Assembly (NCBI RefSeq): GCF_011694815.1
Contig: NZ_CP050177.1
Location: forward strand, 6,455,501-6,519,500
Direction of reading: 5' to 3'
DNA length: 64,000 nt
Source of the DNA: Streptomyces liangshanensis
GTDB taxonomy: Bacteria; Actinomycetota; Actinomycetes; Streptomycetales; Streptomycetaceae
Below the pieces are notes generated by a model that did not search any database, was not told the origin of the DNA, and worked only from the letters and a program-made list of their open reading frames with translations. Each line of letters starts with the position of its first letter. The first letter of the stretch is position 1. Below are positions 17,194 through 24,947 of this stretch, in pieces. The position numbers were made by a program, and so were the translations under genes.

Positions 17194-18749
17194 CGGGTCA
17201 GCGTAGAGCCCCGGCGTGCCCGTACCACCAGCCAGAGCGCCCCCGCGCCGACCGTGACGGCCAGGAACAGGACCGTGAACCACTGGAAGTACCAGTGGCC
17301 GCCCGCCGGGTCGTACACGGGGCCGCGCGGCCAGGCCAGGTTGACCGTCATCACCGCGCCGTACAGCACCGCCAGCACGTTCACCGGCAGGCCCCAACGG
17401 CCCAGGGAGAACAGGGGTTCGCCCGCCTCGTCGAGGGCGGGGCCGGGCGTCCGGTACGTGCCGCGCAGGCGGCGCAGCAGCATGGGGCCCGTGACCATCA
17501 CGTACGCGAGGTAGAGCATCGCGATGCACGTGGTGCCGATGGCGAGGAACGCGTCCGGGGACGCCAGGTTGAGCAGGCAGAGCGCCGCCGCCGCCCCGCC
17601 CACCACCAGGGCGGGCCCGGTCGGCATGCCCGTGCGGGGCGAGACCTTCGCGAGCGGGCCCGAGGCGGGCAGGACGCCGTCGCGGGCCATCGAGAACAGC
17701 ATGCGCGAGCCGGAGGTCTGGATCGCGAGCGTCGCGACGGCGATGGCGACCACCACGTCCACGAGCAGCGCCCGCCCGACACCGTCGCCGAGAGTGCTGG
17801 TCAGGACGTACGAGAGGCCCTCCGTGCCGAGCCGGCCGTCGGTCAGGCTGGGGGCGGCCAGCACCCCGCCGAGCAGCAGCAGTCCGCCGAGGACCCCCGC
17901 CGAGGCCAGGGCCAGCAGGATCGTGCGCGGGGCGGTACGGCGCGGGGCGCGCGTCTCCTCGCTCAGCTCGCCCGCGCTGTCGAAGCCGATCAGGACGTAC
18001 GCCGCCGTGAACGACCCCACCAGCAGGGCGCCGATCGCGCCGCCCTGCCCGCCGGTGTGCAGGGTGACGCCGGGGCCGCGGTCCGCGTGGGTGAACAGGA
18101 GCACGACGATCAGTACGGCCCCGATGATCTCGGCCGTCACCCCGATCCGGTTGACGGCCGACATGACGCGGTTGTCCAGGAGGTTCACCGCGGTGGTCAG
18201 GACGAGCAGGACCACGGCCAGCAGGGCCGCGTTGGCCGCGCCGCTCGCCGAAGCCGGTGACGGATCGCCGCCGACGAGCTGGAAGCCCGACCAGATCGCG
18301 GGCAGTACCACCTGGAGCGCGAGCGCCGCGGCGGCCACGACGACCATCTGGCCGATGACCATGATCCAGCCCGCGAACCAGCCGAACACCGGCGTGCTCA
18401 GCCGGGTCGACCACTGGTAGACGGCCCCCGACAGCGGGTAGCGCGCGGCGAGTTCGGCGAAACAGGCGGCCACGAGCAGCTGGCCGGCGAGCACCACCGG
18501 CCAGGTCCAGAAGAAGGCCGCCCCGCCGAACGAGAAGCCGAACGCGAAGAACTGGAACACGGTGGTGAGGACGGAGATGAACGAGAATCCGGCGGCGAAC
18601 GAGGCGTACCGCCCCATGCTGCGGCGCAGCTCCTGCCGATAGCCGAAACCGGCCAGCTCGATCGAGTCGAGCCGGCCGGTCCCGGCCGGGTCAGCCGGTG
18701 TGTCCTGCTGTGCGTCCTGCTGTACGTCCGTGGATGCGGTGGCGGTCAT
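17190..18749 (-). CDS. APC-family amino acid/amine permease, guanidine/urea-associated
   Basis: 519 residues, about 12 membrane helices, APC superfamily (LAARYPLSGAVYQWSTRL, IGFDSAGELSEETRAPRRTAPR). Permeases of this type regularly accompany urea-carboxylase clusters and probably import the nitrogen substrate. The ATG at 18749 is chosen because an AGGGG ribosome site lies eight bases upstream; an in-frame GTG exists at 18764. The palindrome at 18768-18787 lies 19 bases before the start. The gene is translationally coupled to the ADP-ribosylglycohydrolase. Confidence 0.88.
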   Translation of the reverse strand: MTATASTDVQQDAQQDTPADPAGTGRLDSIELAGFGYRQELRRSMGRYASFAAGFSFISVLTTVFQFFAFGFSFGGAAFFWTWPVVLAGQLLVAACFAELAARYPLSGAVYQWSTRLSTPVFGWFAGWIMVIGQMVVVAAAALALQVVLPAIWSGFQLVGGDPSPASASGAANAALLAVVLLVLTTAVNLLDNRVMSAVNRIGVTAEIIGAVLIVVLLFTHADRGPGVTLHTGGQGGAIGALLVGSFTAAYVLIGFDSAGELSEETRAPRRTAPRTILLALASAGVLGGLLLLGGVLAAPSLTDGRLGTEGLSYVLTSTLGDGVGRALLVDVVVAIAVATLAIQTSGSRMLFSMARDGVLPASGPLAKVSPRTGMPTGPALVVGGAAAALCLLNLASPDAFLAIGTTCIAMLYLAYVMVTGPMLLRRLRGTYRTPGPALDEAGEPLFSLGRWGLPVNVLAVLYGAVMTVNLAWPRGPVYDPAGGHWYFQWFTVLFLAVTVGAGALWLVVRARRGSTLTR

Positions 18750-18767
18750 GGCAGCCCCTGTCACTGA

Positions 18768-18787
18768 TTCCTGTCGATTGACAGAAA
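18768..18787. promoter_or_regulatory. Second copy of the operator, upstream of permease
   Basis: TTCCTGTCGATTGACAGAAA matches the 15354-15373 palindrome at 16 of 20 positions and is followed by the same TTAG. Arms pair at 7 of 9. Orientation and distance to the start (19 bases) suggest the same repressor acts here. Confidence 0.7.
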
Positions 18788-18872
18788 TTAGGGAGGGCCT
18801 GTTTCACCGGCGTCACGTGCCCGTGTCCGCCCGGGGCACATCTCCTCACCGCTCCTCGCGTACGGCCGCGGG

Positions 18873-19526
18873 TCACATCTTGGGCATCAGCACCGTGTCG
18901 ATGATGTAGACCGTGGCGTTCGCGGTGGGCACGTTGCCGCAGACCACGTTCGCCGAGTCGTTGACCTTGTACGACTCGCCGGAGCCCGACGTCGCGAGGG
19001 TCGACTTCTCCAGCGTCGGGTACGTGCCGCTCGCCAGCTTCGCGGGCGCCAGCTTCTCGCCCACGACGTGGTAGGTGAGGATCTTGGTCAGCGTGGCCTT
19101 GTCGGCGAGCACCTTGTCCAGGTCGGCCTTGGGGATCTTGGCGAAGGCCTCGTTGGTCGGGGCGAACACCGTGATGTTCTGCGCGCTGTTGAGCGTGTCG
19201 ACCAGACCGGCCTTCTTCACCGCGGTGACCAGGGTGGACAGGTCGGGGTTGTTGGACGCGGCGGTCGCGACCGGGGCCGTCGACATGCCGTCGAAGCTGC
19301 CGGCGCCGGTCGCGGGGACCGACGCGCAGGCGGGGCCGAACGGCTTGTCCATCGTGCTCGCCGCGTCGTCCGGCGTGCTCTGCGACTCCTTGGGCGCGGC
19401 GGCGGCCGTGTCCTTCGGCTTGGCGCTGTCGCTGCTGTCGTCGCTGGAACAGGCGCTCAGGGCGAGGGGCAGGACAACAACGCCGACGGCGGCGAGGGCG
19501 GCACGCTGGATACGGGTGGCAGTCAT
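18873..19526 (-). CDS. Fasciclin-domain lipoprotein, MPT83/MPT70-like
   Basis: 217 residues. A lipoprotein signal peptide ends in the lipobox LSAC (Cys about residue 25), followed by a polar linker and one FAS1 domain: VATAASNNPDLSTLVTAV, ITVFAPTNEAFAKIP, LTKILTYHVVGEKL and TANATVYIIDTVLMPKM. These phrases match, as I recall them, the mycobacterial SigK-dependent antigens MPT70 and MPT83 closely. Role is probably cell-surface adhesion or envelope organisation. It lies 85 bases after the Mo-oxidoreductase gene on the same strand and has AAGGAG before the ATG. I see no SigK-type promoter of its own. Confidence 0.9.
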   Translation of the reverse strand: MTATRIQRAALAAVGVVVLPLALSACSSDDSSDSAKPKDTAAAAPKESQSTPDDAASTMDKPFGPACASVPATGAGSFDGMSTAPVATAASNNPDLSTLVTAVKKAGLVDTLNSAQNITVFAPTNEAFAKIPKADLDKVLADKATLTKILTYHVVGEKLAPAKLASGTYPTLEKSTLATSGSGESYKVNDSANVVCGNVPTANATVYIIDTVLMPKM

Positions 19527-19611
19527 GAGGTGTCTCCTTGGTGAGGTGCTGAACTGATGTATCGGGGATGGATCGAGTGACAAAAGGGTCTGAGGGGGGT
19601 GGGGGGACGGG

Positions 19612-21354
19612 TCAGGTCACGGCGACCACCACCGAGTGCCAGCCGGTCGCGCCGTTCGGTACGGTCCCGACGCGGCGGTCCGTCTGGGTGGAGCCGTCCC
19701 GGTCCGTGGCGCGGACCTCGAGCGTGTGGCTGCCGGACGTGGCGGGCCACTCCCACATCCACTGCCGCCAGGTGTCCCGGCCCGTCTCCTCGGCCAGCCG
19801 GGCCGTCTGCCACGCGCCGCCGTCCACCCGGACCTCGACGCGGGCTATGCCCCGGTGCTGCGCCCACGCCACCCCGGCGACCGGTACCCGGCCGGCCTTG
19901 GGGCTCGCGAACGGCCTCGGGGTGTCGATCCGCGACTCGGTCTTGATGGGGGCCTCGCGCGACCAGGTCCGCTTCACCCAGTACGCGTCGTAGGAGTCGA
20001 ACGTGGTCAGTTCGAGGTCCTGGATCCATTTGCAGGCCGAGACATAGCCGTACAGTCCCGGCACCAGCATCCGGACGGGGAAGCCGTGGGCGAACGGGAG
20101 CGGCTCGCCGTTCATGCCCAGCGCCAGCATCGCGTCGCGGCCGTCCATGACGGTCTCGACCGGTGAGCCGATGGTCATGCCGTCCACCGAGCGCGCCACG
20201 AGCTGGTCGGCGGGGCCGCCGCCGGACGGCGGCCTGACCCCGGCCTCCCGCAGGAGGTCCGCGAGCCGGACGCCGATCCAGCGGGCGTTGCCGACGTACG
20301 GGCCGCCGACCTCGTTGGACACGCAGGTCAGCGTGATGTCCCGCTCGATCAGCTCCCGGCGGAGCAGGTCGTCGAAGCTGACGGTCAGCGGGCGGGTCAC
20401 GCCCTTGCCGTGGATCCGCAGGCGCCAGGCCGAGGCGTCGACGCGCGGGACGACGAGGGCGGTGTCCACCCGGTAGAAGTCCTTGCTGGGCGTGGTGAAC
20501 GCGCTCAGGCCGGGGACTCCGAGGTCGGCGCCGGCCGGCACCGGACGGGCCGGTGACGCGGGCCGGGGGAGCACGATGTCCTCGCGGGTGGCGGCGGCCT
20601 TCGCCAGCTCGGAGCTGTTGAGCCGGCGGCCGACCCCGCCCGCGACGGCGGACGCCGCGACCGCCGCGCTCGCGGCGACGACGAAGTTGCGGCGGTCGAA
20701 GGAGCCCGGGACGGATCCGAGGACGCTGGGGACGGGCCCGAGGCCGCTGGAGGCGGGCCCGGAGGCGTCAGGGACGGGCCCCAAGGTGCTGGGGACGGAC
20801 CCGGGCCCGCCGTCGGACCCGGGCCCCCCGGCCGGTTCGCCGTCACGCGGTGCCACCGGCGCCGTACGCGGAGCCAGCGTGCCGGCCAGCAGGTAAAGGA
20901 CCCCCGCCGCCACGACCGCGCCCACCACCGAGGGCCAGGCGTCCGGCAGATGCCCGTCAGGACGCTCCACCGCCGCCCAGGCCCCGACCGCGCCGAACAC
21001 CAGCACCACCGCCGAACCCGCCACCCGGCGGCGCGCCGCGAACACCCCGGCCGCCAGGGCGAAGAGCCCCAGGACGGCGAGGATGCCGAGCTGGAGCACG
21101 AGCTTGTCATTGGTCCCGAAGTTCCGTACCGCGAACTCCTTGAGCCACGGCGGCGTCCGGTCGATGAAGGCCCCGCCGACCGCCGTGACCGGGCTCGCCT
21201 CGGGGCGTACCGCCACCGACACCAGCTCCGCCACGCACAGGGCGGCGAGCCCCGCGACCAGCCCGCTCGACGCGGCCGCCGCGAACCGCAGCAGACGCGC
21301 CGGCCGGCCAGGACGACCGCCCTGACCGAAGAGGACTTTCCGATCTTTGCTCAC
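19612..21354 (-). CDS. Membrane-anchored sulfite-oxidase-family molybdopterin oxidoreductase
   Basis: 580 residues. Four N-terminal membrane helices (about residues 22-48, 85-107, 111-129, 142-160) precede a Pro/Gly-rich repeat linker (170-218), then FDRRNFVVAASAAVAASAVAG (220-240), which has the form of a twin-arginine signal. The C-terminal 320 residues are a sulfite-oxidase-type Mo-cofactor domain with the putative Mo-ligand Cys at 344 (ITLTCVSNEVGG) plus a dimerisation domain. The GTG start is leaderless under a SigK-type promoter. The physiological substrate is unknown. Confidence 0.85.
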   Translation of the reverse strand: MSKDRKVLFGQGGRPGRPARLLRFAAAASSGLVAGLAALCVAELVSVAVRPEASPVTAVGGAFIDRTPPWLKEFAVRNFGTNDKLVLQLGILAVLGLFALAAGVFAARRRVAGSAVVLVFGAVGAWAAVERPDGHLPDAWPSVVGAVVAAGVLYLLAGTLAPRTAPVAPRDGEPAGGPGSDGGPGSVPSTLGPVPDASGPASSGLGPVPSVLGSVPGSFDRRNFVVAASAAVAASAVAGGVGRRLNSSELAKAAATREDIVLPRPASPARPVPAGADLGVPGLSAFTTPSKDFYRVDTALVVPRVDASAWRLRIHGKGVTRPLTVSFDDLLRRELIERDITLTCVSNEVGGPYVGNARWIGVRLADLLREAGVRPPSGGGPADQLVARSVDGMTIGSPVETVMDGRDAMLALGMNGEPLPFAHGFPVRMLVPGLYGYVSACKWIQDLELTTFDSYDAYWVKRTWSREAPIKTESRIDTPRPFASPKAGRVPVAGVAWAQHRGIARVEVRVDGGAWQTARLAEETGRDTWRQWMWEWPATSGSHTLEVRATDRDGSTQTDRRVGTVPNGATGWHSVVVAVT

Positions 21355-21361
21355 GGCGGCT

Positions 21362-21388
21362 ATTCGGTGCGGGAACCAAGGTGGATTG
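21362..21388 (-). promoter_or_regulatory. SigK-type promoter, Mo-oxidoreductase side
   Basis: On the minus strand: CAATCC (21388-21383), 16 bases, CGAAT (21366-21362). The -10 ends eight bases before the GTG at 21354, so the transcript should start at or next to the start codon. The flank GGACCAATCC is identical to that of the sigK promoter. Confidence 0.75.
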
Positions 21389-21447
21389 GTCCGTCACCCC
21401 AAAGAATTAAAAGTGGGGGTGGCGGCAAGAAAGATCCCGTCCCCCAC

Positions 21448-21474
21448 CAATCCGCCGCTCCCCCCGCCTCGAAT
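21448..21474 (+). promoter_or_regulatory. SigK-type promoter, FAD-oxidoreductase operon side
   Basis: CAATCC (21448-21453), 16 bases, CGAAT (21470-21474). It is divergent from the element at 21362-21388 and about 75 bases upstream of the ATG at 21551. Confidence 0.75.
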
Positions 21475-21550
21475 GCTCTGTGAGGGGATGTGTCCGAGCA
21501 CCCCGGACGGGTGCCCCGGCACCCCGCACGACCCCGAGGCAAGGAGCGGC

Positions 21551-22828
21551 ATGAGCGGTGACCAGCGCCGGCGTACGGCGGTGATCGGCGGCGGGATCGC
21601 GGGCCTGACGGCCGCGTACGTCCTGCGGCGCGCACACGACGTGGTGGTGTACGAGGCGGACGGCCGGCTCGGCGGGCACGCCCACACCCACGACGTCCCG
21701 TCCGCCGACGGGCGCGTGCACCACGTCGACTCCGGGTTCATCGTGCACAACGAGCGGACCTACCCCTACCTCCTGCGGCTCTTCGTCGAACTGGGCGTCG
21801 CCACGCAGGAGTCGGAGATGAGCATGTCCGTACGGTGCGACGGGTGCGGCCTCGAGTACGCCGGCGCCCGTGGCCCCGCCGGGGTGTTCGCCCAGCCGCG
21901 CAACGCCCTCAGCCCCCGCTACCTGCGGCTGCTCACCGAGGTCCCGGCCTTCCACCGCCGCGCCCGGCAGCTGCTGGCGGCGCCCGCCGGGAGCGAAGCC
22001 ACCCCCACCCTCGGGGAGTTCCTCGCGGCGGGGCGCTTCTCGCCCTACTTCGTCTCGCACTTCATGACGCCGCTCGTCTCCTGCGTCTGGTCCTGCGACG
22101 CGGAGACGGCCATGCGCTACCCGGCCCGCTACCTGTTCCGCTTCCTCGCGCACCACGGCCTGCTGTCGGTCGGCGGCTCGCCGAAGTGGCGCACGGTGAC
22201 GGGCGGTTCGGGCGCGTACGTGGACCGGCTCGCCAAGCAGCTCGGCTCGGTACGCACCACCAGCCCCGTACGGGCCGTGCGGCGCCTCGCCGACGGGGTC
22301 GAGATCACCGCCGAGGACGGTGACGTGCGGCGGTACGACTCCGTCGTCGTCGCCGTCCACCCCGACCAGGCCCTGCGGCTGCTCGCCGACGCCACCGACG
22401 ACGAGCGCCGGGTCCTCGGCGCGTTCCGGTACTCCCGCAACCCCACCCAGCTGCACACCGACACCACCGTCCTGCCCCGCGCCCGCGGCGCCCGCGCCTC
22501 CTGGAACTACCTGATGCCGTCCTGCGACACCGACTCCGGGGCCGTACGGGTCAGTTACGACATGAGCCGCCTCCAGCGCCTCGACGCCCCCGAGACGTAC
22601 GTCGTCACCCTCAACGGCGCCGAACACGTCGACCAGGAGCGGGTGATCGCCTCCATGGTGTACGAACACCCCGTCTACACAACGGAGTCGGTGACCGCGC
22701 AGGAGAGACTGCCCGCGCTGAGCGGCCCGGTCACCGCCTTCGCCGGCGCCTACCACGGCTGGGGCTTCCACGAGGACGGCTGCCGCTCCGGGGTCAGGGC
22801 CGCCGCCGCGCTCGGGGTGACCTGGTGA
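21551..22828 (+). CDS. FAD-dependent amine-oxidase-like protein (Rv0449c/UfaD-like)
   Basis: 425 residues. Rossmann FAD site VIGGGIAGLTAAYVLRR at the N-terminus and VYEADGRLGGHAHTH after it; HVDSGFIVHNERTYPYL is typical of this subfamily. Homologues sit beside cyclopropane-synthase-like and DUF1365 genes in SigK-regulated (Mycobacterium) and singlet-oxygen-regulated (Rhodobacter) operons, where a related flavoprotein acts in fatty-acyl desaturation on the way to furan fatty acids. A lipid oxidoreductase is therefore the best guess. AAGGAG lies upstream of the ATG. First of four overlapping genes. Confidence 0.87.
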   Translation: MSGDQRRRTAVIGGGIAGLTAAYVLRRAHDVVVYEADGRLGGHAHTHDVPSADGRVHHVDSGFIVHNERTYPYLLRLFVELGVATQESEMSMSVRCDGCGLEYAGARGPAGVFAQPRNALSPRYLRLLTEVPAFHRRARQLLAAPAGSEATPTLGEFLAAGRFSPYFVSHFMTPLVSCVWSCDAETAMRYPARYLFRFLAHHGLLSVGGSPKWRTVTGGSGAYVDRLAKQLGSVRTTSPVRAVRRLADGVEITAEDGDVRRYDSVVVAVHPDQALRLLADATDDERRVLGAFRYSRNPTQLHTDTTVLPRARGARASWNYLMPSCDTDSGAVRVSYDMSRLQRLDAPETYVVTLNGAEHVDQERVIASMVYEHPVYTTESVTAQERLPALSGPVTAFAGAYHGWGFHEDGCRSGVRAAAALGVTW

Positions 22829-23574
22829 GCGCCGCCCCGGCGCCCGCCGCCGTACCCGCGCTGTACGCCTGCCGGATCGGCCACGTACGGACCGCGCCGC
22901 GCCGCTACGCGCTGAGCCACCGCACCTACATGTGGCTGATCGACCCGGACCACCCGCCGCGCCTGCCACGGGTGTTGCGCCCCCTCGCGCGCTTCGACAG
23001 CCGCGACCACTTCGGCGGAAGCAGTCCGACGATCCGGGCCGGCCTGGACACCTTCCTCGCCGCCGAGGGGATAGAACTGGCCGGCGGGCGCGTCACGATG
23101 CTCGCCCACGCCCGGGTCCTCGGCTACGTCTTCAACCCGCTGACCCTCTACTGGTGCCACGGCCCCGGCGGCGAACTGCGCTGTGTGGTGGCCGAGGTGC
23201 ACAACACGTACGGCGAACGGCACTGCTACCTGCTGCGCCCGGGCGCCGACGACCGGGCCGAGGTCGTCAAGGAGCTGTACGTCTCGCCGTTCTTCCCCGT
23301 CGACGGCGGCTACTCCATGCGGCTGCCCGAGCCCGGCGAACACCTGAACCTGACGGTCCATCTGAACCGTTCCGGCGGGCGGCCGTTCACCGCCACCGTG
23401 CGGGGCGACCGCCGCCCCGCCACCGTCCCGGCCCTGCTGCGCCTCGCGGTGCGGCACCCGTGGTCCACCGCCGTCGTCTCCGCCGCGATCCGCTTCCACG
23501 GCATCCGGCTCTACCTGCGCGGGCTGCCCGTGCGTCCCCGTCCCCATCACCGTGCCCAGGAGGGCGTGAAGTGA
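22825..23574 (+). CDS. DUF1365 family protein (Rv0448c-like)
   Basis: 249 residues, DUF1365. Conserved blocks: HRTYMWLIDPDHPP, LGYVFNPLTLYWCHG, VAEVHNTYGERHCYLL and VSPFFPVDGGYSM. No biochemical role is firmly known to me; the family almost always lies between the flavoprotein and the methyltransferase genes seen here, so it probably serves the same lipid modification. The GTG overlaps the upstream stop by four bases (GTGA) and its own stop overlaps the next start in the same way. Confidence 0.85.
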   Translation: MSAAPAPAAVPALYACRIGHVRTAPRRYALSHRTYMWLIDPDHPPRLPRVLRPLARFDSRDHFGGSSPTIRAGLDTFLAAEGIELAGGRVTMLAHARVLGYVFNPLTLYWCHGPGGELRCVVAEVHNTYGERHCYLLRPGADDRAEVVKELYVSPFFPVDGGYSMRLPEPGEHLNLTVHLNRSGGRPFTATVRGDRRPATVPALLRLAVRHPWSTAVVSAAIRFHGIRLYLRGLPVRPRPHHRAQEGVK

Positions 23575-24947
23575 GCCTGTCCTCAACGACCTCGTCGTCT
23601 TCGTCAGCGTCGTCCCCGTCTCCTACCCCGGCCGCCCCCTCGCCGGACCCGGCGCGCCTCCCCGTCGACGAGCGCCGCTGGCCCGACGTGGCCCGCACCC
23701 CCCGCGCCTCGCGGATCCGCACCGCCGTCGCCGAACGGATCGTCCGCCGCGCCCTCGCCCGGCTGCCCCTGCGCGTACGGCTCGGCGGCACCGAGACGCT
23801 CGGGCTCGGCGGCCCGCTGGTGGAGGTACGGGACCCCGCGGCGTTCTTCCGCCGGATCGGCGCCGACGGCCTCATCGGCTTCGGCGAGTCCTACATGGCC
23901 GGGGAGTGGGAGGCGCCGGACCTGGTCGGGGCGCTCACCGTCCTCGCCGAGCGCGCCGCGTACCTGATTCCCGCCCCGCTCCAACGCCTGCGGTCCGTAT
24001 GGGCGTCGAAGCAGCCGGACGCCCAGCGCAACACCCCCGAGGGCTCGCGCGACAACATCAGCCGCCACTACGACCTGTCGAACGACCTGTTCGCGCTGTT
24101 CCTGGACGAGACCCTCTCGTACTCCTCCGGCCTCTTCCGCAGCTTCCCCGCGGACCGGTCCCTGCTGGCCGCCGCGCAGCGCCGCAAGATCGACCGACTG
24201 CTGGACCGGGCCGGGGTCGGCCTCGGCACGCAGCTGCTGGAGATCGGCACCGGCTGGGGCGAGCTGGCGATCCGGGCGGCCGGGCGCGGCGCGCGGGTGA
24301 TCACCGTGACGCTGTCGGAGGAGCAGCGGGACCTGGCCCAGGAGCGGATCAGGGCGGCGGGGTACGAGGAGAACGTCACCGTCCTGCTCCGTGACTACCG
24401 GCGGGTGATGGGGACGTTCGACGCCGTGGTCAGCGTCGAGATGATCGAGGCGGTCGGCGCGGAGTTCTGGCCGGAGTACTTCCGCACGCTGGACCGCCTG
24501 TTGGCGCCCGGCGGGCGGGTCGCCCTCCAGGCGATCACCATGCCGCACGACCGCATGCTCGCCACCCGGGACACCTTCACCTGGATCCAGAAGTACATCT
24601 TCCCCGGCGGTTTCCTGCCGTCGGTCGAGGCGATCGAGGCGATCACCACCGAGCACACCGCGCTGCGCGTCACCGACCGCGACGGCTTCGGCCCGCACTA
24701 CGAGCAGACGCTGCGGCTCTGGCGCGAACGCTTCACCGAGCGGGCGGGGGACGTCGAGGCGCTCGGCTTCGACGAGACCTTCCGGCGGATGTGGACGTTC
24801 TACCTGGCCTACTCCGAGGCGGGCTTCCGCTCCGGCTACCTCGACGTGCAGCAGATGGTCCTGACCAAGCCCGGAGTCCCGACCAAGCCCGGAGTCCCGA
24901 CCGGGCCCGGAGTCCCGACCGGCCCCTGGGAGGGGGACACCCGATGA
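23571..24947 (+). CDS. Cyclopropane-fatty-acyl-phospholipid synthase-like methyltransferase (UfaA1-like)
   Basis: 458 residues. An N-terminal lipid-binding region (residues about 45-150) is followed by a SAM methyltransferase fold: LLEIGTGWGELAIRAAGRG, VTLSEEQRDLAQERI and VSVEMIEAVGAEFW. Expected reaction: transfer of a methyl or methylene group from S-adenosylmethionine to an unsaturated phospholipid acyl chain. The first 35 residues are Ser/Thr/Pro-rich low complexity and the C-terminus carries TKPGVP-type repeats, both probably dispensable. GTGA overlap upstream and ATGA overlap downstream. Confidence 0.9.
   Translation: MSLSSTTSSSSSASSPSPTPAAPSPDPARLPVDERRWPDVARTPRASRIRTAVAERIVRRALARLPLRVRLGGTETLGLGGPLVEVRDPAAFFRRIGADGLIGFGESYMAGEWEAPDLVGALTVLAERAAYLIPAPLQRLRSVWASKQPDAQRNTPEGSRDNISRHYDLSNDLFALFLDETLSYSSGLFRSFPADRSLLAAAQRRKIDRLLDRAGVGLGTQLLEIGTGWGELAIRAAGRGARVITVTLSEEQRDLAQERIRAAGYEENVTVLLRDYRRVMGTFDAVVSVEMIEAVGAEFWPEYFRTLDRLLAPGGRVALQAITMPHDRMLATRDTFTWIQKYIFPGGFLPSVEAIEAITTEHTALRVTDRDGFGPHYEQTLRLWRERFTERAGDVEALGFDETFRRMWTFYLAYSEAGFRSGYLDVQQMVLTKPGVPTKPGVPTGPGVPTGPWEGDTR
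24864..24929 (+). repeat. 18-bp tandem repeat inside methyltransferase gene
   Basis: Three full units of ACCAAGCCCGGAGTCCCG (third with two changes) plus a degenerate fourth, encoding TKPGVP repeats just before the stop. The length is a multiple of three, so copy-number change would keep the frame. Confidence 0.85.

Noticed and set aside
19527..19611. Separate SigK promoter for the fasciclin gene
   Set aside because: CCATCC occurs on the minus strand but no CGAAT follows at 16-17 bases; the gene is better explained as second in the Mo-oxidoreductase operon.
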